Source: Thermoleophilia bacterium (GTDB taxonomy: Bacteria; Actinomycetota; Thermoleophilia; Gaiellales; Gaiellaceae). From it: a stretch of 64,000 nt of DNA. Below the pieces are notes generated by a model. That model was not told where the DNA came from, did not search any database, and saw only the letters and a list, made by a program, of their open reading frames with translations. The translations under genes and the position numbers were made by a program. Shown piece by piece: positions 18,413 through 27,521 of this stretch (position 1 is its first letter; each line of letters opens with the position of its first letter). The stretch covers positions 17,302 to 81,301 of the forward strand of contig JADLFG010000016.1 of NCBI GenBank assembly GCA_020845695.1, in the 5' to 3' direction.

Positions 18413-19585
18413 CTACGCGAGCAGCAAGGCGGGCTCCTCGATGGCCGCGATCAGCGCGTGCAGGAACGCCATCGCCGGAGCACCGTCGACTGCCCGGTGG
18501 TCGAAGGTCAGCGACACCGCCATCACCGGCGCCGCCACGATTCCCGTCGCCGACACGACCGGCTGCTCCCGCGCGCGCCCGAAGGAGACGATGGCCGTCG
18601 TGCCGGCCGGGATGATCTGCGTCGCGTGGCCCGCCCCCACGGCGCCGATGTTGGAGATCGTGAACGTCTGGCCGCCCTGCTCCTCCGGCCGGATCGTTCG
18701 CTCGCGGACGCGTGACGTCAGGCCGGCGATCGCGTCGGAAAGCCCGGGGACCGAGAGGCTGTCCGCGTCGCGAACGACCGGGACGACGAGGCCCTCCGGT
18801 CCCGCCACGGCCATCCCGAGGTCGACGAACCGGTGCACGACGAGATCCTCGCCCTCGACCGTCGCGTTCAGCTCGGGGAAGCCGCGCAGCGCAGCGACGG
18901 CGGCTGCCCCCAGCAGCCCGTCGAGGGGGACGTTCCGCTCGAGGCGCTCCGCGAGCGCCCGGCGCGCGGCGAGGAGGCGGGTGGCGTCGGCGTCGGCGTG
19001 GGCGGTGACGTGCGGGACGGCCTGCCACTGGGAGGTCAGATGGCTCGCGATCGTCCGCCGGGTGCGCGAGAGGGGGGTGCGCGTGCTGGCTCGCGTCCGT
19101 CCGCCGGAGCCGCCGGCGCCCCGGGCCGGCTGTCGCGCCAGGGCTGCCTCCACGTCGCTTCGCCGCACTCGGCCGCCGGGGCCGCTGCCCGCAATCACGC
19201 TGAGGTCGAGGCCGCGCTCGCGGGCGAGCCGCCGCACGAGCGGCGTCGCGAGCGGTCTCGCCGCCGGCCGCGGTTCCCGATCGCGTACCGGGGCGTCCGC
19301 GGGCTTCGAGGCGGCGCTCCGGGGCTCGGCCGGCGCCGGCGAGCCGGAGGAGTCGGCGATGACGACGAGCGGTGCTCCGACCGCCACGACCGTGCCGGGC
19401 GGGCCGGCGAGCTCGCGGACGACGCCGGCGAAGGGGACGGGGATCTCGACCACCGATTTCTCTGTCTCGATCTCGCACAGGGTCTGGTCAGGGGTGACCT
19501 CGTCGCCGACCTGGACGTTCCACGCCAGGATCTCGCACTCCTGCAGCCCGGAGCCGAGATCGGGCAGGCAGAACGTTCGCGCCAT
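18413..19585 (-). CDS. Dihydrolipoamide acyltransferase (E2) of a 2-oxoacid dehydrogenase
   Basis: A 390-residue E2. The single lipoyl domain (residues 1-78) has K43 in ETEKSVVEI as lipoylation site. An Ala/Pro linker is followed by a peripheral-subunit-binding domain (about 107-147, GPGGRVRRSDVEAAL). The catalytic domain ends with the active-site motif DHRAVDG. It transfers the acyl group from lipoyl to CoA. The start overlaps the E1 stop by one base. No E3 (lipoamide dehydrogenase) gene is nearby, so E3 must be shared from elsewhere. Confidence 0.93.
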   Translation of the reverse strand: MARTFCLPDLGSGLQECEILAWNVQVGDEVTPDQTLCEIETEKSVVEIPVPFAGVVRELAGPPGTVVAVGAPLVVIADSSGSPAPAEPRSAASKPADAPVRDREPRPAARPLATPLVRRLARERGLDLSVIAGSGPGGRVRRSDVEAALARQPARGAGGSGGRTRASTRTPLSRTRRTIASHLTSQWQAVPHVTAHADADATRLLAARRALAERLERNVPLDGLLGAAAVAALRGFPELNATVEGEDLVVHRFVDLGMAVAGPEGLVVPVVRDADSLSVPGLSDAIAGLTSRVRERTIRPEEQGGQTFTISNIGAVGAGHATQIIPAGTTAIVSFGRAREQPVVSATGIVAAPVMAVSLTFDHRAVDGAPAMAFLHALIAAIEEPALLLA

Positions 19586-21669
19586 CAGCCGTCGAGCGTC
19601 CGGCGAACCGCGACGGCGATCCGCTCCGGTTCGAGCAGGGAGTAGCGTTCGAGGAGCGCCTGTCCCCAGGGCATGTCCGGATGACCGACTCGAACCGGCG
19701 GGGTCTCCAGGAGATAGCTTCCCTTCTCCGCCACGACGGCAGCGATCTCGGCCCCGACACCTCCGATCGTCGGCGCCTCGTGGCAGACGACCAGGCGCCC
19801 CGTCTTCGCAACGCTCTCGAGCACCGCCTCCTCGTCCCAGGGCTTGAGGGTGCGCAGATCGATCAGCTCCACCGACACGCCCCCGGCGGCCAGGAGGTCG
19901 ACGGCGGCCAGCCCGGTGTTGACCGCGTTCCCGTAGGCGACGATCGTCGCGTCGTGACCGTCCCGGACCGTTCGCGCGCGGCCGAGCGGGATCGTGTAGT
20001 GATCGACGGGAACCCCGTCGTGCTTCACGAAGTACTGGGCGATCGGCTCGAAGAAGACGATCGGATCGTCGGCCTCGAGGGCCGCTGCCAGCAGACCTTT
20101 CGCATCGAAGGGATTCGACGGGTAGACGACGACGAGGCCCGGCGTGTGGACGAAGAGCGCCTCGGGGGAGTCGGAGTGTCCCTCGTAGCCCTCGTGGCCG
20201 CCGCCGGTCGGCATGCGAATGACCATCGGCGTCGTGATGACGCCGCGCGTGCGCCAGCGATAGCGGGCCGCGTGGAACACGATCTGGTCGAACGCCGTGT
20301 TCATGAAGCCGGCGAACTCGAGCTCCGGCACGGGTCTCAGTCCCGCCATCGCCATCCCGACCGCCGTCCCGAGGATCCCCGTCTCGGACAGCGGCGTGTC
20401 GATCACCCGCTCGCCGCCGAACCGCTCGTACAGCCCCTCGGTGACTCGGAACACCCCGCCCTCGAGACCGACGTCCTCCCCCAGCAGGACGACCCGGTCG
20501 TCGTGCTCGAGCGCGTGACGCAGGGCCGCGTTCACCGCCTCGACGAGCGTCATCGACGCCGTCCCGGCCCCGGGAGCAGGCCTCCGCTCGCTCGCCTGCT
20601 CCGCCTCGGCCGGGGCCGTGGCGTCGCTTCCGTCAGGCTCCGCCTCGCGGAGCTGGTCGGCGAGGTGGCTCGGCATCGCCGCATAGACGTGGCGAAACGG
20701 CACCGAGCGCGGCGGGAGCTCGCCGGCCTCGAGCGCCTCGATCGCCTCGTCGACGCTCGCCGCCACCTCCTGGCGCGTAGCCTCCTCGAGCCCCGCCTCG
20801 AGGAGACCGCGCTCCTCGAGCAGGCGCCGCATCCGGTCGATCGGGTCGCGGCCCTTCCACTCCTCCTCCTCCTCGCGGGTGCGGTAGGCGGGACGGCCGT
20901 CGTAGGTCGAGTGGGGAGCGTAGCGGTACATGAGCGTCTCGACCAGCGTCGGTCCCCCGCCGCCCGCCGCCCGCTCGACCGCCGCGCGGACGGCGTCGCG
21001 GACAGCGAGAGCGTCCATCCCGTCGACCCGGACGCCCGGGAGGCCGTACGCATCGGCCTTCTGCGCGAGGGTCGCCGCCGCCGTCTGCCTGGTGACGGGC
21101 GTCGACTGCGCGTAGAGGTTGTTCAGGCAGACGAACACGACCGGCGCCCGCCAGACGCCGGCGAAGTTCAGCCCGGCGTGGAAGTCGCTCACGGAGGTGG
21201 CGCCGTCGCCGAAGACCGCCACCGCAACCTCGTCCCGGCCGCGGAGCCGCGCCGCGTGCGCGTAGCCGGCCGCGTGCGTGATGTGGGTCCCGATCGTCGC
21301 GTTGAGCGGGGTGATGCGGTGCTCGACCGGATCCCAGACCCGATCGACGGCGCCCTTCCACAGCGCCAGCTCGCAGACGACGGGGACGCCGCGGGCGAGA
21401 CGGATCGGCTGCTCCCGGTAGGCGGAGAAGATCCAGTCCTGCTCGCGAAGCGCGAACGCGACTCCCGCCGCCGCCTCCATGCCGCTGCACTGGTAGTAGG
21501 CGGGAAGGCGGCCGGTGCGCTGGAGGTGGAACGCGCGCTCGTCGAACGCACGCGCCGCGACCATGGCCCGGAACAGGGCGATGAGCTGCCCCGGCTCTTC
21601 CTCGCCCGAGGCGTGCCGGGTCGGGGCGGGCGGTCCGCGGTGTTCCAGGGGATCGGTCTGAGAGGGCAT
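19585..21669 (-). CDS. Fused E1 alpha-beta subunit of a thiamin-dependent 2-oxoacid dehydrogenase
   Basis: One chain carries both E1 halves. Residues about 25-340 are the alpha half, with the TPP motif FGDGATSVSDFH...CLNN. A charged, Ala-rich linker (EAEPDGSDATAPAEAE) leads to the beta half from MTLVEAVNAALRHAL (LGEDVGLEGGVF, PLSETGILGTAVG). The usual arrangement is two genes. It decarboxylates a 2-oxoacid and acylates E2. I start at ATG 21669 because a good promoter (-10 at 21701-21706) overlaps the earlier in-frame ATGs. No clear Shine-Dalgarno. The substrate could be a branched 2-oxoacid, pyruvate or acetoin. Confidence 0.9.
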   Translation of the reverse strand: MPSQTDPLEHRGPPAPTRHASGEEEPGQLIALFRAMVAARAFDERAFHLQRTGRLPAYYQCSGMEAAAGVAFALREQDWIFSAYREQPIRLARGVPVVCELALWKGAVDRVWDPVEHRITPLNATIGTHITHAAGYAHAARLRGRDEVAVAVFGDGATSVSDFHAGLNFAGVWRAPVVFVCLNNLYAQSTPVTRQTAAATLAQKADAYGLPGVRVDGMDALAVRDAVRAAVERAAGGGGPTLVETLMYRYAPHSTYDGRPAYRTREEEEEWKGRDPIDRMRRLLEERGLLEAGLEEATRQEVAASVDEAIEALEAGELPPRSVPFRHVYAAMPSHLADQLREAEPDGSDATAPAEAEQASERRPAPGAGTASMTLVEAVNAALRHALEHDDRVVLLGEDVGLEGGVFRVTEGLYERFGGERVIDTPLSETGILGTAVGMAMAGLRPVPELEFAGFMNTAFDQIVFHAARYRWRTRGVITTPMVIRMPTGGGHEGYEGHSDSPEALFVHTPGLVVVYPSNPFDAKGLLAAALEADDPIVFFEPIAQYFVKHDGVPVDHYTIPLGRARTVRDGHDATIVAYGNAVNTGLAAVDLLAAGGVSVELIDLRTLKPWDEEAVLESVAKTGRLVVCHEAPTIGGVGAEIAAVVAEKGSYLLETPPVRVGHPDMPWGQALLERYSLLEPERIAVAVRRTLDG

Positions 21670-21700
21670 CGGTGAGAAGAGCCGAAGGACGGTGATCGCC

Positions 21701-21729
21701 ATCATAGACCAGCAATACACTTGAAGCAA
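21701..21729 (-). promoter_or_regulatory. Sigma-70-like promoter for the E1-E2-SDR-hydrolase operon
   Basis: On the minus strand, -35 TTGCTT (21729-21724) and -10 TATGAT (21706-21701) are separated by exactly 17 nt. Predicted transcription would start near 21694, giving a leader of about 25 nt to ATG 21669. The region is markedly AT-rich compared with its surroundings. Confidence 0.6.
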
Positions 21730-21743
21730 TGATAAAGTGCCAC

Positions 21744-21781
21744 TGATTCGTAATCACAACGGTGGAGATGATCACGGATTA
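21744..21781. promoter_or_regulatory. Candidate 13-bp palindromic operator (tgattcgtaatca) and a related site
   Basis: TGATTCGTAATCA at 21744-21756 is an interrupted palindrome with arms TGAT(T)/(A)ATCA. A weaker relative, TGATCACGGATTA, lies at 21769-21781. Both lie between the divergent E1 operon and the ABC permease gene. A matching TGATCACTAATCA occurs at 27509-27521, at the other divergent promoter of the same locus. The Lrp/AsnC regulator in the locus is a possible binder, by inference. Confidence 0.4.
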
Positions 21782-21866
21782 GCAGACCGCGGCGCCGTGG
21801 GTTAGAGTTGGGCGCCCGCGCCATCCAGGCCGTCCACGACGTCGCCGGTGATGCAGGGAGAGACAC

Positions 21867-22808
21867 GTGGTGCGCTTCGCGTTCATAGCCCGCCGCCTCG
21901 CGCATCTGGCTCCCCTCCTCCTCGGCATCGTCTTCCTCGTCCATCTCCTGCTGGCGATAACGCCCGGCGACCCCGCGCGCGTCATCCTCGGTCTGCGGGC
22001 GAGCCAGGCCGACATCGAGGCTCTGCGCGCCGAGCTCGGGCTCGACGACTCGCTGCCGGTCCAGTACGGCCACTATCTCGCCGATGTCGCGCAGGGCGAC
22101 CTGGGAACGTCGATCCGCTCCGACCGTCCCGTCCGGGGGCTGATCGCCGACCGGCTGCCGGTGACGCTCTGGCTGATGGCGGCCGGCTCCCTGTTCGCGC
22201 TGCTCTTCGCCGTGCCCCTCGCTCTGCTCGCGGCCCTTCGCCGTGACCGCGTCGCCGACCATCTGGCGCGGGGGTTCGGGCTGGCCGCGCTGGCGATGCC
22301 GTCCTTCTGGGTGGGCATCATGCTGATCGTCTTCGTCGCGCTGCCGACGGGGGCGTTTCCGGTCGCCGGCTTCGGCGACAGCCTTCCCGAGCACGTTCGC
22401 GCGATCGTGCTGCCCGGGATCACGCTCGGGCTCGCGCTCTCGCCGCTGCTCGTCCGCAGTCTCCGCTCCGAGCTGATCGCCGTCTTCGATGCCGACTACA
22501 TCGCGTTCGCGCGCTCTCTGGGCGTCTCCCGCGTGCGCATCGTCCTCCGGCACGCGCTGCGAAATGCGCTCGTTCCGGTGATCACGATCCTTGCCGTACA
22601 GGTGGCGTACATGCTGTTCGGCGCCGTCGTGGTCGAGACCACGTTCGCTCTGCCCGGGCTCGGCCAGGCGATGACCGAGGCCGTGGCCACGCGGGACTTC
22701 CCGGTCGTCCAGGGCGTCACGCTCGTGTTCGCCGTGCTGGTCGTCCTCGTCCACCTGCTCGCCGACATCGTCCATGCGCTCGTCGATCCCCGAGTGGAGC
22801 TCCACTGA
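21867..22808 (+). CDS. ABC transporter permease, DppB/OppB type
   Basis: First membrane subunit of a peptide/opine/nickel-class importer, 313 residues. It begins with a membrane helix right after the start (GTG 21867), followed by the family's ITPGDPAR and LRAELGLDDSLPVQY. There are six predicted helices, and the EAA-type loop to the ATPase includes DYIAFARSLGVS. A GGGAG Shine-Dalgarno lies about 12 nt upstream. One nt separates its stop from the second permease GTG. Order B-C-D-F is conserved; the binding lipoprotein is convergent downstream. Confidence 0.92.
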   Translation: MVRFAFIARRLAHLAPLLLGIVFLVHLLLAITPGDPARVILGLRASQADIEALRAELGLDDSLPVQYGHYLADVAQGDLGTSIRSDRPVRGLIADRLPVTLWLMAAGSLFALLFAVPLALLAALRRDRVADHLARGFGLAALAMPSFWVGIMLIVFVALPTGAFPVAGFGDSLPEHVRAIVLPGITLGLALSPLLVRSLRSELIAVFDADYIAFARSLGVSRVRIVLRHALRNALVPVITILAVQVAYMLFGAVVVETTFALPGLGQAMTEAVATRDFPVVQGVTLVFAVLVVLVHLLADIVHALVDPRVELH

Positions 22809-22809
22809 C

Positions 22810-23679
22810 GTGCCGGCCGGAGCCGCCGCCGAGCAGCCTGTGGTAGAGCCGGCCGCCGCCGTGACGGCCGGCCGGCGTCGCGGCCCGGTTCCGCGCAAGC
22901 TCTGGTTCGGACTCGGCGTCGTCCTCGTGGCGGCGATGATCGGCGCCCTCGCCCCATGGCTCGCCCCCTACGACCCGAGCGCCCAGAGCGTGGCGAAGCG
23001 GCTCGAGGCGCCGAGCGCCGAGCACCTCCTCGGGACCGACGCTCTCGGCCGGGACCAGCTCTCCCGGATCCTGTACGGCGCCCGGGTCGATCTGGCAGTC
23101 GCCCTGCTCGCGGTCACCTTGCCGATGCTCCTCGGGCTGGCGATCGGAAGCACCGCCGGCTACGCCGGCGGCTGGTGGGACACGGTGGCCATGCGCGTCG
23201 CCGACCTCGTCCAGGCGTTTCCCGTCTACGTGCTTCTGATCGCGCTCGCCTTCGCGCTCGGCGCCGGCGTTCGGTCCGTCCTGGTCGCGTTTCTCGCCAT
23301 CGGCTGGGTCGCCTACGCGCGGCTCGGCCGCGCCGAGGTGCTGCGAGTTCGCTCGCTGGACTATGTGCTTGCGGCGCACCTCGGCGGGCTCGGCCGTCTG
23401 AGGGTGCTCTGGCGACACGTGCTACCCAACGTCGTCTCACAGCCGCTCGTCTACATGGCCTCCGACGTCGTCGTCGCGATGACGACGTTCGCAGCGCTCT
23501 CCTACCTCGGACTCGGCGTCCAGCCGCCGACCGCGGAGTGGGGGGCGATGATTGCCGACGGGCAGCCATACCTTCGTGACCAGTGGTGGCTGTCAGTCGC
23601 GCCCGGGGGAGCAATCGTCATCGTGGGGCTCGGCTTCTCGCTCGTGGGCGACGGCCTCGACGACCACCTGCGCCGGTGA
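22810..23679 (+). CDS. ABC transporter permease, DppC/OppC type
   Basis: Second membrane subunit, 289 residues from GTG 22810, one nt after the preceding stop. The cytoplasmic N-terminus leads to a first helix (LWFGLGVVLVAAMIGALAP), then the family segment LLGTDALGRDQLSRILYGAR. The coupling loop carries RSLDYVLAAHLGG, and the end reads LGLGVQPPTAEWGAM. An in-frame GTG 36 nt upstream is rejected because it would overlap the first permease. The stop overlaps the next gene's GTG by 4 bp. Confidence 0.92.
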   Translation: MPAGAAAEQPVVEPAAAVTAGRRRGPVPRKLWFGLGVVLVAAMIGALAPWLAPYDPSAQSVAKRLEAPSAEHLLGTDALGRDQLSRILYGARVDLAVALLAVTLPMLLGLAIGSTAGYAGGWWDTVAMRVADLVQAFPVYVLLIALAFALGAGVRSVLVAFLAIGWVAYARLGRAEVLRVRSLDYVLAAHLGGLGRLRVLWRHVLPNVVSQPLVYMASDVVVAMTTFAALSYLGLGVQPPTAEWGAMIADGQPYLRDQWWLSVAPGGAIVIVGLGFSLVGDGLDDHLRR

Positions 23680-24671
23680 GCGAGCCCGTGCTCGAGGTGC
23701 GTGCGCTGCGCGTCGCGATCCGGCGGCCCGATCGCGTCGTCACCCCGGTCGACGACGTCTCCTTCACCGTGGCCCCCGGGGAGGCGCTCGGCCTCGTCGG
23801 CGAGTCCGGCTCGGGCAAGAGCCTGACGCTCCGAGCACTCGTCGGCCTCCTGCCGAGACAGGGGCAGATCGCCGGCGGTGAGCTGCTCTACCGTCCCGCC
23901 GACGGAGACCTCCGCCCGTACCGGCCGGAGGAGGTTTGCGGCACCGGTATGGCGATGGTGTTCCAGGAACCGATGACGGCGCTCAATCCGCTTCTCCGCG
24001 TCGGCTCGCTCCTCGCCGAGGCGCTACGGGGCCGGGGAGGCGGACGCGCTTCCTCCCGCCGCCGCGCTGTCGCTCTCCTCCGCGAGGTCGGGGTGCCCGA
24101 CCCCGAGCGGCAGCTGGGCGTCTACCCACACCAGCTCTCCGGCGGGCTCCGCCAGCGCGTGATGATCGCGATGGCCCTCGCGACGGAGCCGCGGGTACTC
24201 CTGTGCGACGAGCCGACGACCGCCCTCGACGTCACCGTCCAGGATCAGGTGCTGCGCCTGATCGACCGCCTCCGGCGCGAGCGAGATCTCGCCGTCGTCT
24301 TCGTCACCCACGACCTGGCCGTGATCGGGGAGGTGTGCGACCGCGTGGCCGTGATGTACGCGGGCCGCATCGTCGAGATCGGACCGGTCAGCGCGGTGCT
24401 CCTCGCCCCGAGGCATCCGTACACGGACGGTCTCGGGCGGGCACAGCCGCAGCTCGACCGCCGGGCTCGCTCGCTCGCGGGAATCGGGGGCACGCCCCCC
24501 GATCCGGACGCCTTCCCGCCCGGCTGCCGCTTCCATCCGCGGTGCGTGCTGGCGCGGGAGGACTGCGCCACCGCTGCCCACGACCTGCTCCCCGCCGGCG
24601 ACGGGCATAGCACGGCGTGCCGGCGTGCGGATGACATGCGGGCGGCAACCGGCCCGGGAGCGCCGGGATGA
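23676..24671 (+). CDS. ABC transporter ATPase, DppD/OppD type
   Basis: A 331-residue ATPase energising the importer. Walker A is GESGSGKS, Q-loop [13 protein letters not shown], signature LSGGLRQR, Walker [13 protein letters not shown] and H-switch FVTHD. The C-terminal oligopeptide-transporter extension contains [10 protein letters not shown], with Cys residues that in relatives bind a 4Fe-4S cluster. The start GTG overlaps the permease TGA (GTGA), and the stop TGA overlaps the next ATG (ATGA). An upstream in-frame extension is antisense-like and rejected. Confidence 0.93.
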   Translation: MSEPVLEVRALRVAIRRPDRVVTPVDDVSFTVAPGEALGLVGESGSGKSLTLRALVGLLPRQGQIAGGELLYRPADGDLRPYRPEEVCGTGMAMVFQEPMTALNPLLRVGSLLAEALRGRGGGRASSRRRAVALLREVGVPDPERQLGVYPHQLSGGLRQRVMIAMALATEPRVLLCDEPTTALDVTVQDQVLRLIDRLRRERDLAVVFVTHDLAVIGEVCDRVAVMYAGRIVEIGPVSAVLLAPRHPYTDGLGRAQPQLDRRARSLAGIGGTPPDPDAFPPGCRFHPRCVLAREDCATAAHDLLPAGDGHSTACRRADDMRAATGPGAPG

Positions 24672-25624
24672 CGCCTCTCCTCGAGGTAGCCGGTCTCGAG
24701 GTCAGCTTCCGGCTCGGCTCCGGGAGCGTCGTTCCCGGGCTCGGGCGCAGCGCCAGGGCGCTGCGCGCGGTCGACGGCGTGACGCTTCGAATCGACCGGG
24801 GCGTCACGCTCGGTCTCGCCGGCGAGTCGGGGTGCGGCAAGACCACGCTCGCCCGGACGATCGTCGGCCTTGAGCGGCCGGCGACGGGGTCGATCCGGCT
24901 CGCCGGCGTGGAGCTCGGGGTCGACCGCGACCGCCAGACTCGTCGCCGCATGCAGATGGTCTTCCAGGACCCGGCGTCGTCGCTCAATCCGGCGCGGACG
25001 GTCCGGCAGACGCTGGCCGAGCTGCTGCGCGCCCACGCCGTCGTGCCGCCCGCGGCCGTCGAGCAGCGCTGCTGCGCGCTCGTCGAGTCCGTCGAGCTCT
25101 CCCGCGGGGTGCTCGACGCCTACCCGCGGGCTCTGTCGGGAGGGCAGCGGCAGCGCGTGGGCATCGCCCGGGCGCTTGCGGTCGAGCCCGAGCTGCTCGT
25201 GGCCGACGAGCCCGTGGCGGCACTCGACGTGTCCGTGCAGGCGGGCGTGATCAACCTCCTCGCGCGGCTCCGCGAAGGCCTCGGTCTCACCATTCTTCTG
25301 ATCTCCCACGATCTCGCCGTCCTACGTCAGGTGTGCGAGCACATCGCGGTCATGTACCTCGGCCGCATCGTCGAGGAGGCGGCGATCGAGGACGTCTTCG
25401 AGCATCCCCGCCATCCGTACACGAGGGCCCTCCTGCGAGCGGTGCCGAGGATGGGCCAGGCCCGTAGTGAGCAGCCGCTGGCCGGTGAGCCGCCGAGCCC
25501 GGTGGCGATCCCGAGCGGGTGTCGCTTCCACCCGCGATGCCCGCTCGCGCAGGACATCTGCCGCACCGACGACCCGGAGCTGCTCGACCGGGACGGGCAC
25601 CGCGTCGCCTGTCACTTCGCCTAG
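24668..25624 (+). CDS. ABC transporter ATPase, DppF/OppF type
   Basis: Second ATPase, 318 residues. Walker A is GESGCGKTT, Q-loop VFQDPASSLNPAR, signature LSGGQRQR, Walker B LLVADEPVAALDVS, H-switch LISHDLAVL. The Opp/Dpp C-terminal motif CRFHPRCPLA is present. Together with the first ATPase it forms the heterodimeric motor. It ends the four-gene operon; the binding-protein gene converges 48 bp downstream. Confidence 0.93.
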   Translation: MTPLLEVAGLEVSFRLGSGSVVPGLGRSARALRAVDGVTLRIDRGVTLGLAGESGCGKTTLARTIVGLERPATGSIRLAGVELGVDRDRQTRRRMQMVFQDPASSLNPARTVRQTLAELLRAHAVVPPAAVEQRCCALVESVELSRGVLDAYPRALSGGQRQRVGIARALAVEPELLVADEPVAALDVSVQAGVINLLARLREGLGLTILLISHDLAVLRQVCEHIAVMYLGRIVEEAAIEDVFEHPRHPYTRALLRAVPRMGQARSEQPLAGEPPSPVAIPSGCRFHPRCPLAQDICRTDDPELLDRDGHRVACHFA

Positions 25625-25672
25625 GCCTGGCCGTCTGGCGGAAGCACCTCCGGCCGGGGCGAAGGCGGCAAG

Positions 25673-27277
25673 CTATTCGCCGCGCCAGACGTCGTCGAGG
25701 CGCCAGAGGTCGGTGGGGAGAATCCGCAGGTTCTGGACGTGCTCGCGCCGGGCGTTGAGCTGCGCGACGTCGACGGTCGGGACGGCCGCGCCGTCCGTCG
25801 CCACCGCGGTCTCGAACTGGGCGATCAGCTCCTGCTGCTCCGCGTCGTCTGCCGTCTGCGAGAGCTGGTCGTAGATGGCGGTGGCCTCGTCGGTCTCCCA
25901 GCCGCCGAAGAAGCCGGCGGTGCCCGCGTAGTACCCGACGATGTCGAGCGCCGGGGCGATCACGGCCTCGTAACCGTAGAGCGAAGCCTGGTGCTCTCCC
26001 GAGGTCATCCGGTCGAAGAACTCCGCGAACGAGAACGCGCGGATCTCGACCGAGAGCCCGATCTCCGCCAGCTGCTCCTGGATGACCTGCGCCTCCAGGT
26101 TTCGCCGCTGGTCGCCGGCGACGACCATCACCTCGAGCGTACCTCCCTGCGGGTGCTGCGATGACGCGACGAGCTGCTTCGCCCGCGCGAGGTCGTACTC
26201 GAGGGGTATCTCGCCGGGAACGGCGTTCGGAAGTACCACCGGGATGACTCCGGTGGCAACGGACGCGAGCCCGCCGAAGACGCTCGACGCGATCGCCTCG
26301 CGGTCGATCGCGTAGCGGATCGCTTCCCGGATCTTCGGGTCCGCGAGCAGCTCGTTCGCCGAGTTGAAGTAGAGCCCGTCGGTGACGGCACCGGGCTTCG
26401 TGACGACGGCGGCGTCGCCCAGCCGGTCGCGCTGGTCGAACGGGACGCGGTTGATGGCGTCGAACTCACCGGCCTCGAAGCCGAGCACCCTCGCGTTGTC
26501 GTCCGGCACGATCTCGATCACGATCCGGTCGAGATACGGTTTCCCCTCTTCCCAGTACGCGTCGTTTCTCCGCAGGACGATCTCGGACCCGGGCTCGTAC
26601 GAATCGAGTACGAAGGGCCCGGCTCCGACCGGGTGGCTGAAGAAGTCCTCCTTGCTCTTCCCGCCCCAGCTCTCGGGCACGATCCCGGCGTTCAGGCTCG
26701 CGAGGGCCTCGGCGGGGAAGGCGGCGTAAGGGGCGGAGCAGGTCGCCCTCACGGTGAGGTCGTCGACGGCAGCGACCTGGTCGAGGGGGCCGACGAGATA
26801 CGCGAAGCCCGGGTCCTGCTTGATCTGCTCGAGCGTGAACACGACGTCCGCCGCGTCGAGCGCCGTCCCGTCGCTGAAGGTCAGCCCGGGCCTGAGGGTG
26901 ATCGTCCACTCCGTGAAGTCCGCGTTCGGCTCCACCGAGGCGGCGAGCCGGTTCTCGACGCCGCCGAGGTCGTCCGTCGGGAGCACGAGCGGCTCGAGCA
27001 CGCTGACGATGACCTGGTAGCCCGTCTTGTTGTTGAAGGCGGCGTTGGGGTCGAGGCTGACCGGGCTATCGGCGAAGCCGAGCACCAGCTCCCCGCCGGG
27101 CTGCGGCCCGCTGCTGCTCGCGTCCGTCTCCTGCGCGACGGAGCTGCCGCCGGCGTCCGGGCCCTGCTCCTCGGCGGCGGAGCTGCCCCCGCAAGCCGAG
27201 AGAACGAGCGCGATGGCAAGGGTGAGGCTCGCGAGCGCCCCCCGGCGAGCGGGCAAGTTCGTCGACCGGTGCGTCAT
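25673..27277 (-). CDS. Extracellular substrate-binding lipoprotein (SBP family 5, DppA/OppA type)
   Basis: A 534-residue solute-binding protein. The signal peptide ends with lipobox LSAC, so C29 becomes the lipidated N-terminus. A Gly/Ser/Gln linker is followed by the family start GGELVLGFADSPVSLDPN. Internal landmarks include GRAL-type TWTITLRPG-like EWTITLRPGLTFSDGT and the cluster-5 pattern of helices and strands to the end. It delivers ligand to the adjacent permease. Unusually it is encoded on the opposite strand, with its own strong promoter at 27302-27330. The ligand is not readable from the sequence. Confidence 0.92.
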   Translation of the reverse strand: MTHRSTNLPARRGALASLTLAIALVLSACGGSSAAEEQGPDAGGSSVAQETDASSSGPQPGGELVLGFADSPVSLDPNAAFNNKTGYQVIVSVLEPLVLPTDDLGGVENRLAASVEPNADFTEWTITLRPGLTFSDGTALDAADVVFTLEQIKQDPGFAYLVGPLDQVAAVDDLTVRATCSAPYAAFPAEALASLNAGIVPESWGGKSKEDFFSHPVGAGPFVLDSYEPGSEIVLRRNDAYWEEGKPYLDRIVIEIVPDDNARVLGFEAGEFDAINRVPFDQRDRLGDAAVVTKPGAVTDGLYFNSANELLADPKIREAIRYAIDREAIASSVFGGLASVATGVIPVVLPNAVPGEIPLEYDLARAKQLVASSQHPQGGTLEVMVVAGDQRRNLEAQVIQEQLAEIGLSVEIRAFSFAEFFDRMTSGEHQASLYGYEAVIAPALDIVGYYAGTAGFFGGWETDEATAIYDQLSQTADDAEQQELIAQFETAVATDGAAVPTVDVAQLNARREHVQNLRILPTDLWRLDDVWRGE

Positions 27278-27301
27278 GCGGATTTCATAGGAGGCCAGAG
27301 C

Positions 27302-27330
27302 CTTATACGCTAGAAGTTGTGCGAAGTCAA
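27302..27330 (-). promoter_or_regulatory. Strong sigma-70-like promoter for the binding-protein gene
   Basis: On the minus strand, -35 TTGACT (27330-27325) and -10 TATAAG (27307-27302) are 17 nt apart. The predicted start near 27295 gives a leader of about 18 nt before the ATG at 27277. Confidence 0.7.
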
Positions 27331-27475
27331 GATCTCACCATCTAATCAATTGTATCTGTCTCGATCCTCTGCGCTGTCGTCTGTCGACCGATCGCCCTTC
27401 TCCAGCGGCGCTCGACCGCCGAGGATCCCGGGCCTGCCGAGGCCGGAGATACAGAATCCATACCTTGAGACGCCT

Positions 27476-27521
27476 TTGACGCAAGAAAGATGGATTGATA
27501 TCCTGTAATGATCACTAATCA
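27476..27521 (+). promoter_or_regulatory. Promoter and overlapping palindrome ahead of the VOC gene
   Basis: TTGACG (27476-27481) and TATCCT (27499-27504) are 17 nt apart, predicting a start near 27510. The palindrome TGATCACTAATCA (27509-27521) would sit at +1, a good position for repression. It resembles the 21744-21756 site. If this promoter is used, the ATG at 27508 could not be translated and the VOC protein would start at GTG 27547. Confidence 0.5.
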
